NCBI GenBank assembly: GCA_016282145.1
Contig: JAEEJZ010000021.1
Coordinates: 51,987-115,986 of the forward strand
Origin: Bacteroidales bacterium
GTDB lineage: Bacteria > Bacteroidota > Bacteroidia > Bacteroidales > UBA932
Direction of reading: 5' to 3'
Length of the DNA stretch: 64,000 nucleotides
Shown: positions 38,026-47,651 of the stretch, piece by piece
Numbering within the stretch: the first letter of the stretch is position 1
Layout of the letters: each line of letters starts with the position of its first letter
Translations under genes and position numbers: made by a program
Notes under the pieces: model-generated
Seen by the model: the letters and a program-made list of their open reading frames with translations, nothing else
What the model was told of the DNA's origin: nothing
Databases searched by the model: none

Positions 38026-38099
38026 TCGGGATGATCCGACTCGAACGGACGACCCCCACGTCCCTAACGTGATGCGCTAGCCAACTGCGCCACATCCCG
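38026..38099 (-). tRNA. tRNA-Pro (anticodon AGG)
   Basis: Folds as a full cloverleaf. The acceptor stem is CGGGATG/CATCCCG with C1-G72 and A73 as expected for proline, D-stem GCGC/GCGC, anticodon stem TCACG/CGTGG and T-arm GTCCG-TTCGAGT-CGGAT. The loop TTAGGGA gives U33, anticodon AGG and G37, reading CCU (and CCC if A34 is deaminated). CCA is not encoded. An A34 proline tRNA is unusual in bacteria. Confidence 0.9.
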
Positions 38100-38112
38100 A
38101 ACAAAGTGGCTG

Positions 38113-38120
38113 CAAAGATA
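38113..38120 (-). promoter_or_regulatory. -7 box for tRNA-Pro
   Basis: TATCTTTG on the minus strand, 13 bases before the tRNA, with a TTTTTG about 18 bases further upstream fitting the -33 element. tRNA-Arg has the same TTATCTTTGCAGCC start. Confidence 0.75.
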
Positions 38121-38144
38121 ACGCTTTTTTGGTGAAAACAAAAA

Positions 38145-40250
38145 TTATTTACACCACTTGTCCAGCCAGTCGAAATAGGTCCTGTGCCAGAAACGGGCGT
38201 TCTGCGGTTGCAGGATCCAGTGATTTTCTTCCGGGAAGACCACGAGTTTGGAAGGGACGCCCATCATCTGCGCCGCATTGAAGGCCGCCATCCCCTGATC
38301 GTAAGGGATACGGAAGTCCTTGCCGCCGTGGATGCAGAGGATCGGCGTATGCCACTGCGTCACGCGGCTTTCCGGAGAATTGGCATAGTGCCGCATCGCC
38401 CGCGGAAGCGCACTGTAAGGCGCTCCGCCCTGCGCGATGCCGCCGAAGACCTGGGAAGCATCGCCGAGCCCGCCGTTATCGAAATTCGGGAACCACATTT
38501 CCTCGGTGGTGTACCACATATAGCGCTCGTCGAAGATACCAGCGTGGGCGATAAAGCAGTCGAACACATCTTCGTGCAGCCCTTCCAGCATATAGACCGA
38601 ATAGCCGCCGTAACTGGCACCGCAGGCCGCCATCTTGCCGATGAAAGGCTTGGCCTTGAAGTAGCGCGCCGCGCTCAGGTAATCCTGCATGTTCAGGCCG
38701 GGATAGTCGCCGGAAATCTGTTCTTTCCAGGCCTGTCCCTGCGCCGTGGTACCGCGCCGGTTCGGCATTACCACCACATAGCCCTGCGCGGCCATCAGGC
38801 GGTAATTCCAGCGGTAGGACCAGTCCTGTCCCAGCATACCCTGCGGACCGCCGAGGGTGATGAGGATCGAAGGCCAGACTTTCGACGCATCGAACTCGGG
38901 CGGATAGGCCACCCAGACCTGCAGGGACTGGCCGTCGACCGTAGGAATCCACACTTCCTCCACCTTGCCTTCCGGCAGCGGATCGAGGATGGCGTCATTG
39001 GTATGGGTAAGTGCCTTCAGCCCCTGCGCGGAGACGAAGCCGATCTCCGTCGGACGATTGAGCGAATCGAAGCCGCAAAGCAGGCCGTCCGCATACAGGG
39101 CGAAAGGAGAAAGGCAGCATTCCAGCCCCTCCCCTGCCACTTTTTCAGGTGCTCCCCCGTCGAGGGAGACACGGAATACGGGGCGCCGGCCGAGGTCTTC
39201 CGCCGCAAAATACAAGGCGCTGCCGTCCTCGCTCCAGAGAGGCGACTGGGCATCGCGGTCAAATCCTTCCGTCAGGTCGCGGATGCCGGAGACGAGCGGG
39301 AAATCCACCTCACAGACCATCAGGCGGCTCTTGTCCGCCTCGTAGCCGTCGCGCTCCATGCTCAGCCAGGCCAGATGCTTCCCATCCGGAGACCAGACCG
39401 GCTCCGTGTCATAGCCTCCGCCCATCGGAACGCGGGCGGTCTTTCCGCTGGCTACTTCATAGAGATAAATCTCTGCATCGGTGGAGAACGCATAATCGCG
39501 TCCCTGCTTTTTGCGGCAGGAATAGGCGACATAGCGGCTGTCCGGGCTCCAGCAGAGCTGTTCCGTTCCGCCGAAGGGCTCGGTGGGCAGTTCATAGAAA
39601 TTGCCTTCCTCCAGCAGGTCCTGCGCATGGCCGGGCGTCACCAGTTCCAGGCCGATGGAAGCCACGAAAGTCCGGGGAACGGAGGTCACCCAGTGGTCCC
39701 AGTGGCGGTACATCAGGTCCTCCGCCACATAGGCCTGAGCCTTGGAAAGGGCCGGATCGGCATCCGCAGGCGATTTGACCGGGCCGGGAATCGAGCTGAC
39801 ATAGAGGATTTTACTATTGTCCGGAGAGAGCAGGAAGCCGTCGATCCCCGCCGGGACCTCACTGCGCAGGTCGGGCTTGCCCGACTTTCCGTCCGAGAAG
39901 GGAGCGCGCCAGAGCTGGCCGCCCATCAGGAACCAGATATCCTTTCCGTCTGCAGACCAGCGCGCATTGGAGGCGCTTCCCTTGATATGCCCCAAGCGCA
40001 CAGGGGCCTTGCTGCCGTCGGCAGGAACCACCCAAAGGCTGCGGAAGGAGTTGTTTTTCTCCACGTTCTGATAGTTGACACCATAGAGAATCCATTTGCC
40101 GTCCGGCGACAACTGAGGGTCGGACACCCTGCCCAGGGAGAGCAGGCATTCAGGGGTAAAACTTTCAAAGACAGGAACTTCCTGTACGGGATTGGAGTGA
40201 CATGCCATCATGATACAAAGGCCCGCGAGGGCGACGAATGACTTCCTCAT
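38145..40250 (-). CDS. S9-family (prolyl oligopeptidase-like) serine peptidase, lipoprotein
   Basis: 701 residues from ATG 40250; the ORF-track start 21 codons earlier precedes the signal peptide and lies partly within recG. The signal MRKSFVALAGLCIMMAC ends in a lipobox-type Cys. An N-terminal beta-propeller (repeats such as DPQLSPDGKWILYG and DTEPVWSPDGKHLAWL) is followed by an alpha/beta hydrolase domain with nucleophile Ser in CGASYGGYS and a late His in PEENHW. This matches exported S9 di- or tripeptidyl peptidases common in Bacteroidota. It starts 4 bases after the recG stop, so the two are probably cotranscribed. Confidence 0.9.
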   Translation of the reverse strand: MRKSFVALAGLCIMMACHSNPVQEVPVFESFTPECLLSLGRVSDPQLSPDGKWILYGVNYQNVEKNNSFRSLWVVPADGSKAPVRLGHIKGSASNARWSADGKDIWFLMGGQLWRAPFSDGKSGKPDLRSEVPAGIDGFLLSPDNSKILYVSSIPGPVKSPADADPALSKAQAYVAEDLMYRHWDHWVTSVPRTFVASIGLELVTPGHAQDLLEEGNFYELPTEPFGGTEQLCWSPDSRYVAYSCRKKQGRDYAFSTDAEIYLYEVASGKTARVPMGGGYDTEPVWSPDGKHLAWLSMERDGYEADKSRLMVCEVDFPLVSGIRDLTEGFDRDAQSPLWSEDGSALYFAAEDLGRRPVFRVSLDGGAPEKVAGEGLECCLSPFALYADGLLCGFDSLNRPTEIGFVSAQGLKALTHTNDAILDPLPEGKVEEVWIPTVDGQSLQVWVAYPPEFDASKVWPSILITLGGPQGMLGQDWSYRWNYRLMAAQGYVVVMPNRRGTTAQGQAWKEQISGDYPGLNMQDYLSAARYFKAKPFIGKMAACGASYGGYSVYMLEGLHEDVFDCFIAHAGIFDERYMWYTTEEMWFPNFDNGGLGDASQVFGGIAQGGAPYSALPRAMRHYANSPESRVTQWHTPILCIHGGKDFRIPYDQGMAAFNAAQMMGVPSKLVVFPEENHWILQPQNARFWHRTYFDWLDKWCK

Positions 40251-40254
40251 ATAA

Positions 40255-42342
40255 TTAACTGATTTTACTGTAATCCTTGATATCGTATTTGCCTTTCCGC
40301 AACTCGGCGACAAGTGCTGCGTTGCAGGCCTGTTCGAGCGAAGGGTCGGCCTCCAGCACCTTCATCGCATAGGCACGGGCCTGCTGGAGAAGCAGACCGT
40401 CCCGCGCCAGCGAGGCGATGTTCAGACTGATGGGCAGACCGCTCTGCTGCGTGCCCTCCAGGTCGCCGGGGCCGCGCATCTTCATATCCTCTTCGGCGAT
40501 GACGAAGCCATCCTCGGTCGAGCACATCAGTTCCAGGCGCTGCCGGGCCTCCCTGGAAGTCTTGTAATCCGCAACGAAGATGCAGTAGGACTTTTCCGCG
40601 CCGCGGCCCACACGGCCGCGCAACTGGTGCAACTGGCTCAGGCCGAAGCGCTGGGCGGATTCGATCACCATCACCGAGGCATTGGGCACGTCCACGCCCA
40701 CTTCGATGACCGTGGTGGACACCAGGATATTGGCCCGCCCGGCTACGAAGGCCTCCATATTGAAATGCTTCTCCTCGGCACTCTGCTGCCCGTGCACGAT
40801 GGCTACCTTGTAATCCGGCAGCGGGAAGTTGCGCACGATGTCCTCAAAGCCGTTCTGGAGGTTCTGAAGGTCCAGTTTCTCGCTTTCGAAAATCAGCGGA
40901 TAGACAACGAAGACCTGCCGCCCGGCGGCAATCTCCTTACGCATAAAACCATAAAGGGCGCTGCGCTTGGCGGGAGAAATAAGCATAGACTGCACGGGCT
41001 TCCGGCCCGGCGGCATCTCGTCGATGATGGAGACGTCCAGGTCGCCGTACAGGGTCATGGCCAGGGTGCGGGGAATGGGCGTCGCGGTCATGACGAGCAC
41101 GTGCGGCGGCAGGCCGCCCGCACCTTTGGACCAGAGCTTCGCCCTCTGGTCCACACCGAAGCGGTGCTGCTCGTCAATGACCGCGAGCGCGAGGGCCTTG
41201 AAGCGCACGTTGTCCTCGAGCAGTGCGTGCGTCCCCACGAGGATGCCGAGGCTGCCGTCTTCGAGCGCCGCATGGATTTCCCTGCGGGCCTTCTGCGTCG
41301 TATTGCCGGTCAGCAGCGCAACGCGGACGCCGGTCGGTGCAAGGTACTTCGAAATATTGTTGAAATGCTGATTGGCCAGCACTTCCGTCGGCGCCATGAT
41401 ACAGGCCTGGTAGCCGTTGCCTACGGCCATCAGGCAGCTCAGCACCGCAACCATCGTCTTTCCTGAGCCCACGTCCCCCTGCAGCAGGCGGTTCATCTGC
41501 GTGCCGCTTTTCAGGTCGTCCCGGATTTCGCGGATCACGCGCTTCTGCGCGCCGGTCAGTTCGTAAGGCAGGGCCTGGTAGCAGGCATTGAAAGGCTCCC
41601 CCACCCGGGGCAGCGGAATGCCCGTTCCGGCGCGGCTCGTGATGAATTTCTGCTTGAGCAGCGAGAGTTGCAGCAGGAACAGTTCCTCGAACTTCAAGCG
41701 CATCGAGGCCTTCTGCAGGGCATACTGGTCCTTGGGGAAATGGATGTTGTAAAGGGCATAGCGCAAGGGCACCAGGCCGTTGTCGTGCATCACATATTCG
41801 GGCAGGGATTCCTCGATTTCCGGGAGACAGAGGGACAGGGCGGCGGACATCAGGCGGCACATCACCTTGCCGGTCACTCCCCCGTTCTTGAGTTTCTCGG
41901 TCGAGGGATAGACGCCCGTCAGCGAACCCTGGAGCGCTTCGCCCTCCGCCGGGGCCGCATCCACTTCGGGATGGACGATGTTGAGGCGGCCATTGAATTC
42001 TGCGGGCTTGCCGTAGAAGAGGAAGCGGCGGCCTTTCTGCAGGCGCTCCGCATTCCATTTGATGCCGCTGAAAAAGACGAGTTCCACCTCGCCGCTGTCA
42101 TCGCCCACCCAGACGCTCAGGCGCTTGGGATTGGGCAGTTCCGCCCGGAGCACCGTCCCCAGAATCTGGACGGCAGTCATATCGGAACGCAGTTCCGCGA
42201 TCGGATAGACACGGCTGCGGTCGATGTAGCGGAAGGGGTAGATGCGGATCAGGTCACCGACGGTCTGCACCCCGAGTTCGCGGGTGAGCAGCGCGGCCCG
42301 TTTGGGTCCCACGCCCGGCAGATACTGGATATTGGTCGACAT
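40255..42342 (-). CDS. recG: ATP-dependent DNA helicase RecG
   Basis: Branch-migration helicase acting on stalled forks and recombination intermediates. About 695 residues: N-terminal wedge domain with an OB fold (ILGTVLRAELPNPKRLSVWV), Walker A GDVGSGKTMVA, DEQH box VIDEQHRFGVDQR, motif III TATPIPRTLA, and C-terminal LRGRVGRGAEKSYC and MKMRGPGDLEGTQQSG. ATG 42342 is preferred because GGGGGAA precedes it. ATG 42351 also works but lies only 8 bases after the -7 box. Confidence 0.95.
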   Translation of the reverse strand: MSTNIQYLPGVGPKRAALLTRELGVQTVGDLIRIYPFRYIDRSRVYPIAELRSDMTAVQILGTVLRAELPNPKRLSVWVGDDSGEVELVFFSGIKWNAERLQKGRRFLFYGKPAEFNGRLNIVHPEVDAAPAEGEALQGSLTGVYPSTEKLKNGGVTGKVMCRLMSAALSLCLPEIEESLPEYVMHDNGLVPLRYALYNIHFPKDQYALQKASMRLKFEELFLLQLSLLKQKFITSRAGTGIPLPRVGEPFNACYQALPYELTGAQKRVIREIRDDLKSGTQMNRLLQGDVGSGKTMVAVLSCLMAVGNGYQACIMAPTEVLANQHFNNISKYLAPTGVRVALLTGNTTQKARREIHAALEDGSLGILVGTHALLEDNVRFKALALAVIDEQHRFGVDQRAKLWSKGAGGLPPHVLVMTATPIPRTLAMTLYGDLDVSIIDEMPPGRKPVQSMLISPAKRSALYGFMRKEIAAGRQVFVVYPLIFESEKLDLQNLQNGFEDIVRNFPLPDYKVAIVHGQQSAEEKHFNMEAFVAGRANILVSTTVIEVGVDVPNASVMVIESAQRFGLSQLHQLRGRVGRGAEKSYCIFVADYKTSREARQRLELMCSTEDGFVIAEEDMKMRGPGDLEGTQQSGLPISLNIASLARDGLLLQQARAYAMKVLEADPSLEQACNAALVAELRKGKYDIKDYSKIS

Positions 42343-42359
42343 TTCCCCCATGATTAGGA

Positions 42360-42367
42360 CAAAAATA
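42360..42367 (-). promoter_or_regulatory. -7 box for recG
   Basis: TATTTTTG on the minus strand, back to back with the box for the glycosyltransferase gene, 22 bases apart. Confidence 0.65.
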
Positions 42368-42389
42368 CGAATTTTTCAGTAAAAAGATG

Positions 42390-42397
42390 TATCTTTG
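42390..42397 (+). promoter_or_regulatory. -7 box for the glycosyltransferase/tricorn operon
   Basis: TATCTTTG, 20 bases before ATG 42418. It lies upstream of the TTG (42403) used in the ORF track. Confidence 0.7.
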
Positions 42398-42417
42398 AAG
42401 GATTGAGAACGAGACGA

Positions 42418-43737
42418 ATGGAAATTTTCAGATTAGCTCCACGCTGCAGCAGCGCTGACATCCGCAGGATTGCGGCGGAATCGGCCGGGGATTACACCCT
42501 GCTCTATACCGGACCCGCCGAACTGAAATGGGTTCACTGGGGATGCGAGCGGATGATCCAGATTGCGGACGAAACCCAAGCCGCAATGGTCTATTCCGAC
42601 CGCTTTTTCGAGGGGACGCCCGCGCCGGTCATCGACTGCCAGAGCGGCGGCGTCCTTCGCGACGATTTCGATTTCGGCGGCCTGCAGCTTTACCGCACGG
42701 ACCTGCTCCGCCAGGCCGTGGCGCAGATGGACGCCGACTACGCCTATGCCGGGCTCTATGACCTGCGGCTGCGGCTTTCGCGGCTGGGCGCTTTCGTGCA
42801 TATTCCCGAATTCCTGTACTACGAGCGGGAGACGGACAAGCGCGCTTCCGGCGAAAAGCAGTTCGATTATGTGGATCCGCGCAACCGCAAGGTACAGATA
42901 GAGATGGAGCAGGCCTGCACGGCACACCTGAAGGCCACAGGCGCATACCTGGAACCCAAATTCACCGAACCCGCACTCTGGGAAGGCGATTTCCCGGTCG
43001 AAGCGTCAGTCGTCATCCCCTGCAAGAACCGCGTGCGCACCATCGCAGACGCGGTGGAATCGGCGCTTGCGCAAAAGACCGATTTCCCCTACAACGTCAT
43101 CGTGGTGGACGACAATTCCACGGACGGCACGCGCGAAGTGCTGGAACGCTACAAGGACAACCCCGCATTCCTGCTTATCGAACAGGATCCCTCCTGGCAC
43201 GCCATCGGCGGCAACTGGAACGCGGCCATCCATCATCCGCAGTGCGGCCGCTTTGCCCTGCAGCTCGATTCGGACGACCTCTATTCCGGTCCGGACACCG
43301 TGCAGAAATTCGTCGACTGCTTCCGGCGCGAGCATTGCGCCATGGTCGTGGGCACTTACCGCATCACCGATTTCCAACTGAACGAACTGCCTCCGGGCAT
43401 CATCGACCACCGCGAATGGACGGAGGAGAACGGACGCAACAACGCGCTCCGCATAAACGGGCTCGGCGCTCCGCGGGGATTCTGGACGCCGCTGCTGCGG
43501 AGCCTCAATTTCCCCACGGTCAAATACGGCGAGGACTATGCCGTAGCCCTGCGCATCAGCCGGGAATACCGCATCGGGCGCATCTGGGACGTGCTCTACA
43601 ACTGCCGCCGCTGGGACGACAATTCCGACGCGGCGCTCGATATCGACAAAGTCAACATCAACAATACTTATAAGGACCGCATCCGCAGTTGGGAACTTGC
43701 GGCGCGCATCCGTTTCAACGCAGATAAAAACCAATAG
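42418..43737 (+). CDS. Glycosyltransferase family 2 protein with an extra N-terminal GT-A-like domain
   Basis: 439 residues from ATG 42418. The C-terminal part is a clear GT2 domain: VVIPCKNRVRTIADAVESAL, VVDDNSTDGTREVL and the metal-binding LQLDSDDLYSG. The N-terminal 190 residues (LLYTGPAELKWVHWGCERMI, VYSDRFFEG) resemble the later half of a second GT-A fold without its nucleotide-binding start, suggesting a degraded or regulatory duplicate. No membrane segment is obvious. The next gene starts 3 bases downstream. Donor and acceptor are unknown. Confidence 0.82.
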   Translation: MEIFRLAPRCSSADIRRIAAESAGDYTLLYTGPAELKWVHWGCERMIQIADETQAAMVYSDRFFEGTPAPVIDCQSGGVLRDDFDFGGLQLYRTDLLRQAVAQMDADYAYAGLYDLRLRLSRLGAFVHIPEFLYYERETDKRASGEKQFDYVDPRNRKVQIEMEQACTAHLKATGAYLEPKFTEPALWEGDFPVEASVVIPCKNRVRTIADAVESALAQKTDFPYNVIVVDDNSTDGTREVLERYKDNPAFLLIEQDPSWHAIGGNWNAAIHHPQCGRFALQLDSDDLYSGPDTVQKFVDCFRREHCAMVVGTYRITDFQLNELPPGIIDHREWTEENGRNNALRINGLGAPRGFWTPLLRSLNFPTVKYGEDYAVALRISREYRIGRIWDVLYNCRRWDDNSDAALDIDKVNINNTYKDRIRSWELAARIRFNADKNQ

Positions 43738-43740
43738 AAT

Positions 43741-46700
43741 ATGAAAAAGTGTCTGATTGCCGGACTATTGCTTGCCGGCCTGTTCGCGTCCACGGGCGCC
43801 CCGGCGCAGGAAAACAGCGCACGCTGGATTCGTAAGAGTTGTATTTCCCCCGACGGGAGCAGCATCGCCTTTTCCTGGCAGGGAGAGATTTTCACCGTTC
43901 CCGTGACGGGCGGCGATGCCTTCCAGCTGACCTCGAACAGCGCGTACGATTCCGAACCGAAGTTCAGCGCCGACGGCAGCGCCATCGTCTTCGCCTCCTG
44001 GCGCGAAGGCAGCAAGGATATCTGGGTGATACCTGCGAAGGGCGGTCAGCCCAGGCGCCTGACCACCTGGACGGGGGCGGAAACCCCGCTCACCGTGCTC
44101 AAGGACGGTCGCGTGCTCTTCAGCAGCGCCATCCAGGAAGATCCCGTCTGGGGCGGCTTCCCGGGCGACAAGCAGGTCTGGAGCGTATCGCTGGAAGGCG
44201 GACGTGTCCTGCCCGTCACGCCGGTGACGATGAGCAAGGCGGACGCGAATGCCCAGGGCGTCATCCTCTACGAAGACTACAAGGGTTATGAGGATGAAAT
44301 GCGCAAGCATCACCAGTCCTCGGTAACCCGCGACATCTGGGAATACATTCCCGAAAAAGGCAGTTACCGCCAGCTCAGTTCCTTCAAGGGAGAGGACCGC
44401 GAACCGGTCTTCGCCCCCGACGGCCGCCATTTCTACTTCCTCAGCGAAAAGGGCGGCAACTTCAATGTATGGAAGAGTTCGCTGGACAGCCCTGAACAGA
44501 GCGAACAGCTCACTTCCCTGCCCCTCAATCCGGTCCGCGGCCTGAGTTGCGCCTCCGACGGCACCCTGCTCTTCTCCTGGAACGGCGACCTCTACACCTT
44601 CCGCGAGGGCGGCGAGCCGAACAAACTGGACATCCGCATCCGCAAGGACAAGCAGACCCGCGTCAAGACGCACCTGACGCTCTCCACCGGCGCGAACAAC
44701 ATCGCCATATCGCCCAACGGGAAGGAGATCGCCTTCATCGACCGCGGCGAGGTCTTCGTGACCGCCGTGGACTTCTCGGAGACGAAGCGCATCACCTCCA
44801 CCCCCGGACAGGAGCGCACGGTCAGTTTCTCCGACGACGGACGCACCCTCTATTACGCCGCCGAACGCGACGGGGGCTGGGGTATCTGGAAGACGGAACT
44901 GACGAACAAGGACGAAAAATACTTCACCTTCGCCTGCTCGATGGAAGAAAGCCGCTTTACGAAGGAAGGCGAGACCTGCTTCCAGCCCGATGTATCCCCC
45001 GACGGCAAATGGGTGGCCTTCCTGCGCGACCGCACCGAACTGGTCATCAAGAGCACGAAGGGCGGACAGGAGAAATCCCTGCTCAAGGGAGCGAATTACT
45101 CCTATACGGACGGCGACCTGGGCTTCGAATGGAGTCCGGACAGCCGTTACCTGCTCAGCGATTATGCGGCGGACGGCGGCTGGAACAACGTGGATGTCGC
45201 CCTCATCAGCATTGAGGACGGAAGCGTCACCGACCTTACCCGCAGCGGCTACAACGACGTGGCGTTCCGCTGGTCGCTCGGCGGCAAGGCCATGACCTGG
45301 CAGACTGACAAGCAGGGCTTCCGCAGCCACGGCAGCTGGGGCGCCGAACGCGACGTCTACGCGATGTTCTTCGACGCCAAGGCCTATTCGGACTTCTTAA
45401 AAGACAAGGACGAGGCCGCCATCGAAAAACTGCTCGCCGGCAAGGAGAAGAAGGAAAAGAAGGATACGGCGAAAAAGGAGGAAAAGAAGCTCAAACTCGA
45501 CCTGGAGGGCCGTGACAACCGCATCGTGCGCCTGACGCGCTACTCCGGCCGTCTCGGCGACCACTACCTCAACGACGAAGGCACGAAGCTCTACTACACC
45601 GTACGGCTCGAGAAAGGCTCCGACCTCTGCTGCATGGACCTCAAGGAAGGCTCCGTCAAGGTAATCCAGAAAGGCGTCAGCGGCGGATTCATTCCTGCGA
45701 AGGACGGGAAATCGCTCTTCATCCTGAGCGGAAAGGGCATTTCGAAACTGGACCTCGCCACCAACAAGAGCACCCAGATGAAGTTCAGCGCGGAAATGGA
45801 CATCGTCCCCGCCGAGGAACGCGACTACATCTTCGAGCACATCTGGAAACAGGTGGACGAGAAATTCTATGACCCGCAGATTCACGGTATCGACTGGGCG
45901 GGCTTCCGCGAGAACTACAAGCAGTTCCTGCCCTATATCGACAACAATTTCGACTTCCAGGACCTGTTGTCCGAAATGCTCGGCGAACTGAACGGTTCGC
46001 ACACCGGCGCTCGCTACTACTACCGTTCCGGGCTGCTCGCGGGTCAGGTGCCGGGCCGCATCGGCGTCCTCTTTGACCTCCGCTACAACGGCAAGGGCCT
46101 GAAAATCGCCGAAGTGCTGCCGGAAGGTGCACTGAACACCGCGGACAGCGAAATCGAAGCCGGCGACCTGATTCTCGCCGTGAACGGCAAGCCCATCGAG
46201 GAAGGGGCTTCCTGGTACGAAGCCTTCGCGGGAACCGCCAAGAAGCGCACGCAACTGCGCGTCAAGAAGGGCGGCAAGACCGTCGATATCGTCCTGACGC
46301 CCGAAAGCGCAGCGAACGAGGCCGACCTGCTCTACAAGCGCTGGGTCCGTCAGCGGGAAGCGATGGTGGAACGCCTCTCCGGCGGCCGCATCGGCTATGT
46401 ACACGTAGAAGGCATGAACTCCGCCAGTTTCCGCGAAGTCTATTCGAAACTGCTGGGACGCTACCGGAACTGCGATGCCGTGGTGGTGGACATCCGCCAC
46501 AATGGCGGCGGCTGGCTGCACGACGACCTCGCTACCCTGCTGAACGGGAAGGAGTATATAAAATTCCAGCCAAGAGGCCAATATATCGGCAGCGAGCCCT
46601 TCAACAAGTGGACGAAGCCGTCCTGCGTGCTGATGTGCGAAGACTGCTATTCCGATGCCAGCGGCTTCCCTTACGCTTACCGCTCCCTGGGTATAGGCAA

Positions 46701-46944
46701 ACTGATCGGTATGCCCGTTCCCGGCACTATGACCGCCGTATGGTGGGAGCGCCAGATTGACGCGACCCTCGTCTTCGGTATCCCTCAGGTGGGGTCCTGG
46801 GGTATCAAGGAGGGCCGCTATCTGGAGAATTTGCAGTTGGAACCGGATGTATTGGTCAACAACGACCCGGCTTCCCTGGTGCGCGGAGAAGATCCGCAGT
46901 TGGAAGCGGCCGTCCGTGAAATGCTTAACGCCACCGCAAAATGA
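43741..46944 (+). CDS. Tricorn-like S41 family protease, exported
   Basis: 1067 residues. A signal peptide (MKKCLIAGLLLAGLFASTGAPAQ) leads to two beta-propeller stretches (CISPDGSSIAFSWQGEIFTV, AISPNGKEIAFIDRGEVFVT). A Lys/Glu-rich linker follows at about 575-590 (EKKEKKDTAKKEEKK), then a C1-type helical region (HIWKQVDEKFYDPQIHGIDW), a PDZ domain (EAGDLILAVNGKPIEEG) and the S41 catalytic core (VVVDIRHNGGGWLHDDLATL, YSDASGFPYAY). Such proteins degrade peptides in the periplasm. The gene starts 3 bases after the GT2 gene, and its end overlaps the next start by 4 bases. Confidence 0.9.
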   Translation: MKKCLIAGLLLAGLFASTGAPAQENSARWIRKSCISPDGSSIAFSWQGEIFTVPVTGGDAFQLTSNSAYDSEPKFSADGSAIVFASWREGSKDIWVIPAKGGQPRRLTTWTGAETPLTVLKDGRVLFSSAIQEDPVWGGFPGDKQVWSVSLEGGRVLPVTPVTMSKADANAQGVILYEDYKGYEDEMRKHHQSSVTRDIWEYIPEKGSYRQLSSFKGEDREPVFAPDGRHFYFLSEKGGNFNVWKSSLDSPEQSEQLTSLPLNPVRGLSCASDGTLLFSWNGDLYTFREGGEPNKLDIRIRKDKQTRVKTHLTLSTGANNIAISPNGKEIAFIDRGEVFVTAVDFSETKRITSTPGQERTVSFSDDGRTLYYAAERDGGWGIWKTELTNKDEKYFTFACSMEESRFTKEGETCFQPDVSPDGKWVAFLRDRTELVIKSTKGGQEKSLLKGANYSYTDGDLGFEWSPDSRYLLSDYAADGGWNNVDVALISIEDGSVTDLTRSGYNDVAFRWSLGGKAMTWQTDKQGFRSHGSWGAERDVYAMFFDAKAYSDFLKDKDEAAIEKLLAGKEKKEKKDTAKKEEKKLKLDLEGRDNRIVRLTRYSGRLGDHYLNDEGTKLYYTVRLEKGSDLCCMDLKEGSVKVIQKGVSGGFIPAKDGKSLFILSGKGISKLDLATNKSTQMKFSAEMDIVPAEERDYIFEHIWKQVDEKFYDPQIHGIDWAGFRENYKQFLPYIDNNFDFQDLLSEMLGELNGSHTGARYYYRSGLLAGQVPGRIGVLFDLRYNGKGLKIAEVLPEGALNTADSEIEAGDLILAVNGKPIEEGASWYEAFAGTAKKRTQLRVKKGGKTVDIVLTPESAANEADLLYKRWVRQREAMVERLSGGRIGYVHVEGMNSASFREVYSKLLGRYRNCDAVVVDIRHNGGGWLHDDLATLLNGKEYIKFQPRGQYIGSEPFNKWTKPSCVLMCEDCYSDASGFPYAYRSLGIGKLIGMPVPGTMTAVWWERQIDATLVFGIPQVGSWGIKEGRYLENLQLEPDVLVNNDPASLVRGEDPQLEAAVREMLNATAK

Positions 46945-47651
46945 GAAAACTGGTTATCATACCTACATATAATGAAATAGAAAACATCGGGAAGATTATT
47001 CCCGCCGTGCTTGATCTTCCGGAGGCTTTTGATATCCTGATTATCGACGACGGTTCGCCCGACGGGACCGCCGCCGCAGTAAAGCAACTCCAGGGAAAAT
47101 TCGAAGGGCGCCTGCACCTGATTGAGCGCAGCGGGAAACTGGGGCTCGGCACCGCCTACATTACCGGCTTCAAATGGGGTCTGGAGCAGGGCTACGACTA
47201 TATCTTCGAGATGGATGCGGATTTCTCTCACGCTCCCACCGACCTCCCCCGTCTGCTGAATGCCTGCACCGAGGGCGGAGCGGATATGGCCATCGGCTCG
47301 CGCTACTGCAACGGCGTCAGCGTCGTGAACTGGCCCATCGGCCGCATCCTGATCTCCTACTTTGCCTCGGTGTATGTACGCAAGGTACTGGGATTCAAGA
47401 TTTACGACAGTACTGCCGGCTTTCTTTGCTACAGCCGCAAAGTGCTGGAGACCATCGACCTGGATAAAATCCGGATGAAGGGTTATGGCTTCCAGATAGA
47501 GATGAAATACACCGCCAGCCGGCTCGGATTCGAGATTGCGGAAGTGCCGGTGATTTTCATCAACCGTAAAGAAGGCAGTTCGAAGATGTCCGGCGGCATC
47601 TTTGGAGAAGCATTCTGGGGCGTACTCCGCCTGCGTTTCAAGAAATTCTAG
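46941..47651 (+). CDS. Polyprenol-phosphate mannosyltransferase-like GT2 (DPM1 family)
   Basis: A 236-residue GT2 enzyme that transfers a sugar, typically mannose, from a nucleotide sugar to a polyprenyl phosphate. Motifs: VIIPTYNEIENI, LIIDDGSPDGTA, FEMDADFSHAP, MAIGSRYCNGV and the DPM1-type FLCYSRKVLETI. No C-terminal membrane domain, so it is the soluble DPM1 form. The ATG overlaps the tricorn stop by 4 bases. The end overlaps the convergent phosphatase gene by 4 bases (47648-47651). Confidence 0.9.
   Translation: MRKLVIIPTYNEIENIGKIIPAVLDLPEAFDILIIDDGSPDGTAAAVKQLQGKFEGRLHLIERSGKLGLGTAYITGFKWGLEQGYDYIFEMDADFSHAPTDLPRLLNACTEGGADMAIGSRYCNGVSVVNWPIGRILISYFASVYVRKVLGFKIYDSTAGFLCYSRKVLETIDLDKIRMKGYGFQIEMKYTASRLGFEIAEVPVIFINRKEGSSKMSGGIFGEAFWGVLRLRFKKF

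Noticed and set aside
38184-40241. Plus-strand ORF of 685 residues opposite the S9 peptidase
   Set aside because: Antisense shadow of a gene with intact propeller and catalytic motifs.
43765-45330. Minus-strand ORF of 521 residues opposite the tricorn-like protease
   Set aside because: Antisense shadow with Ala/Gly/Val/Glu-rich low-complexity composition and no family motif.
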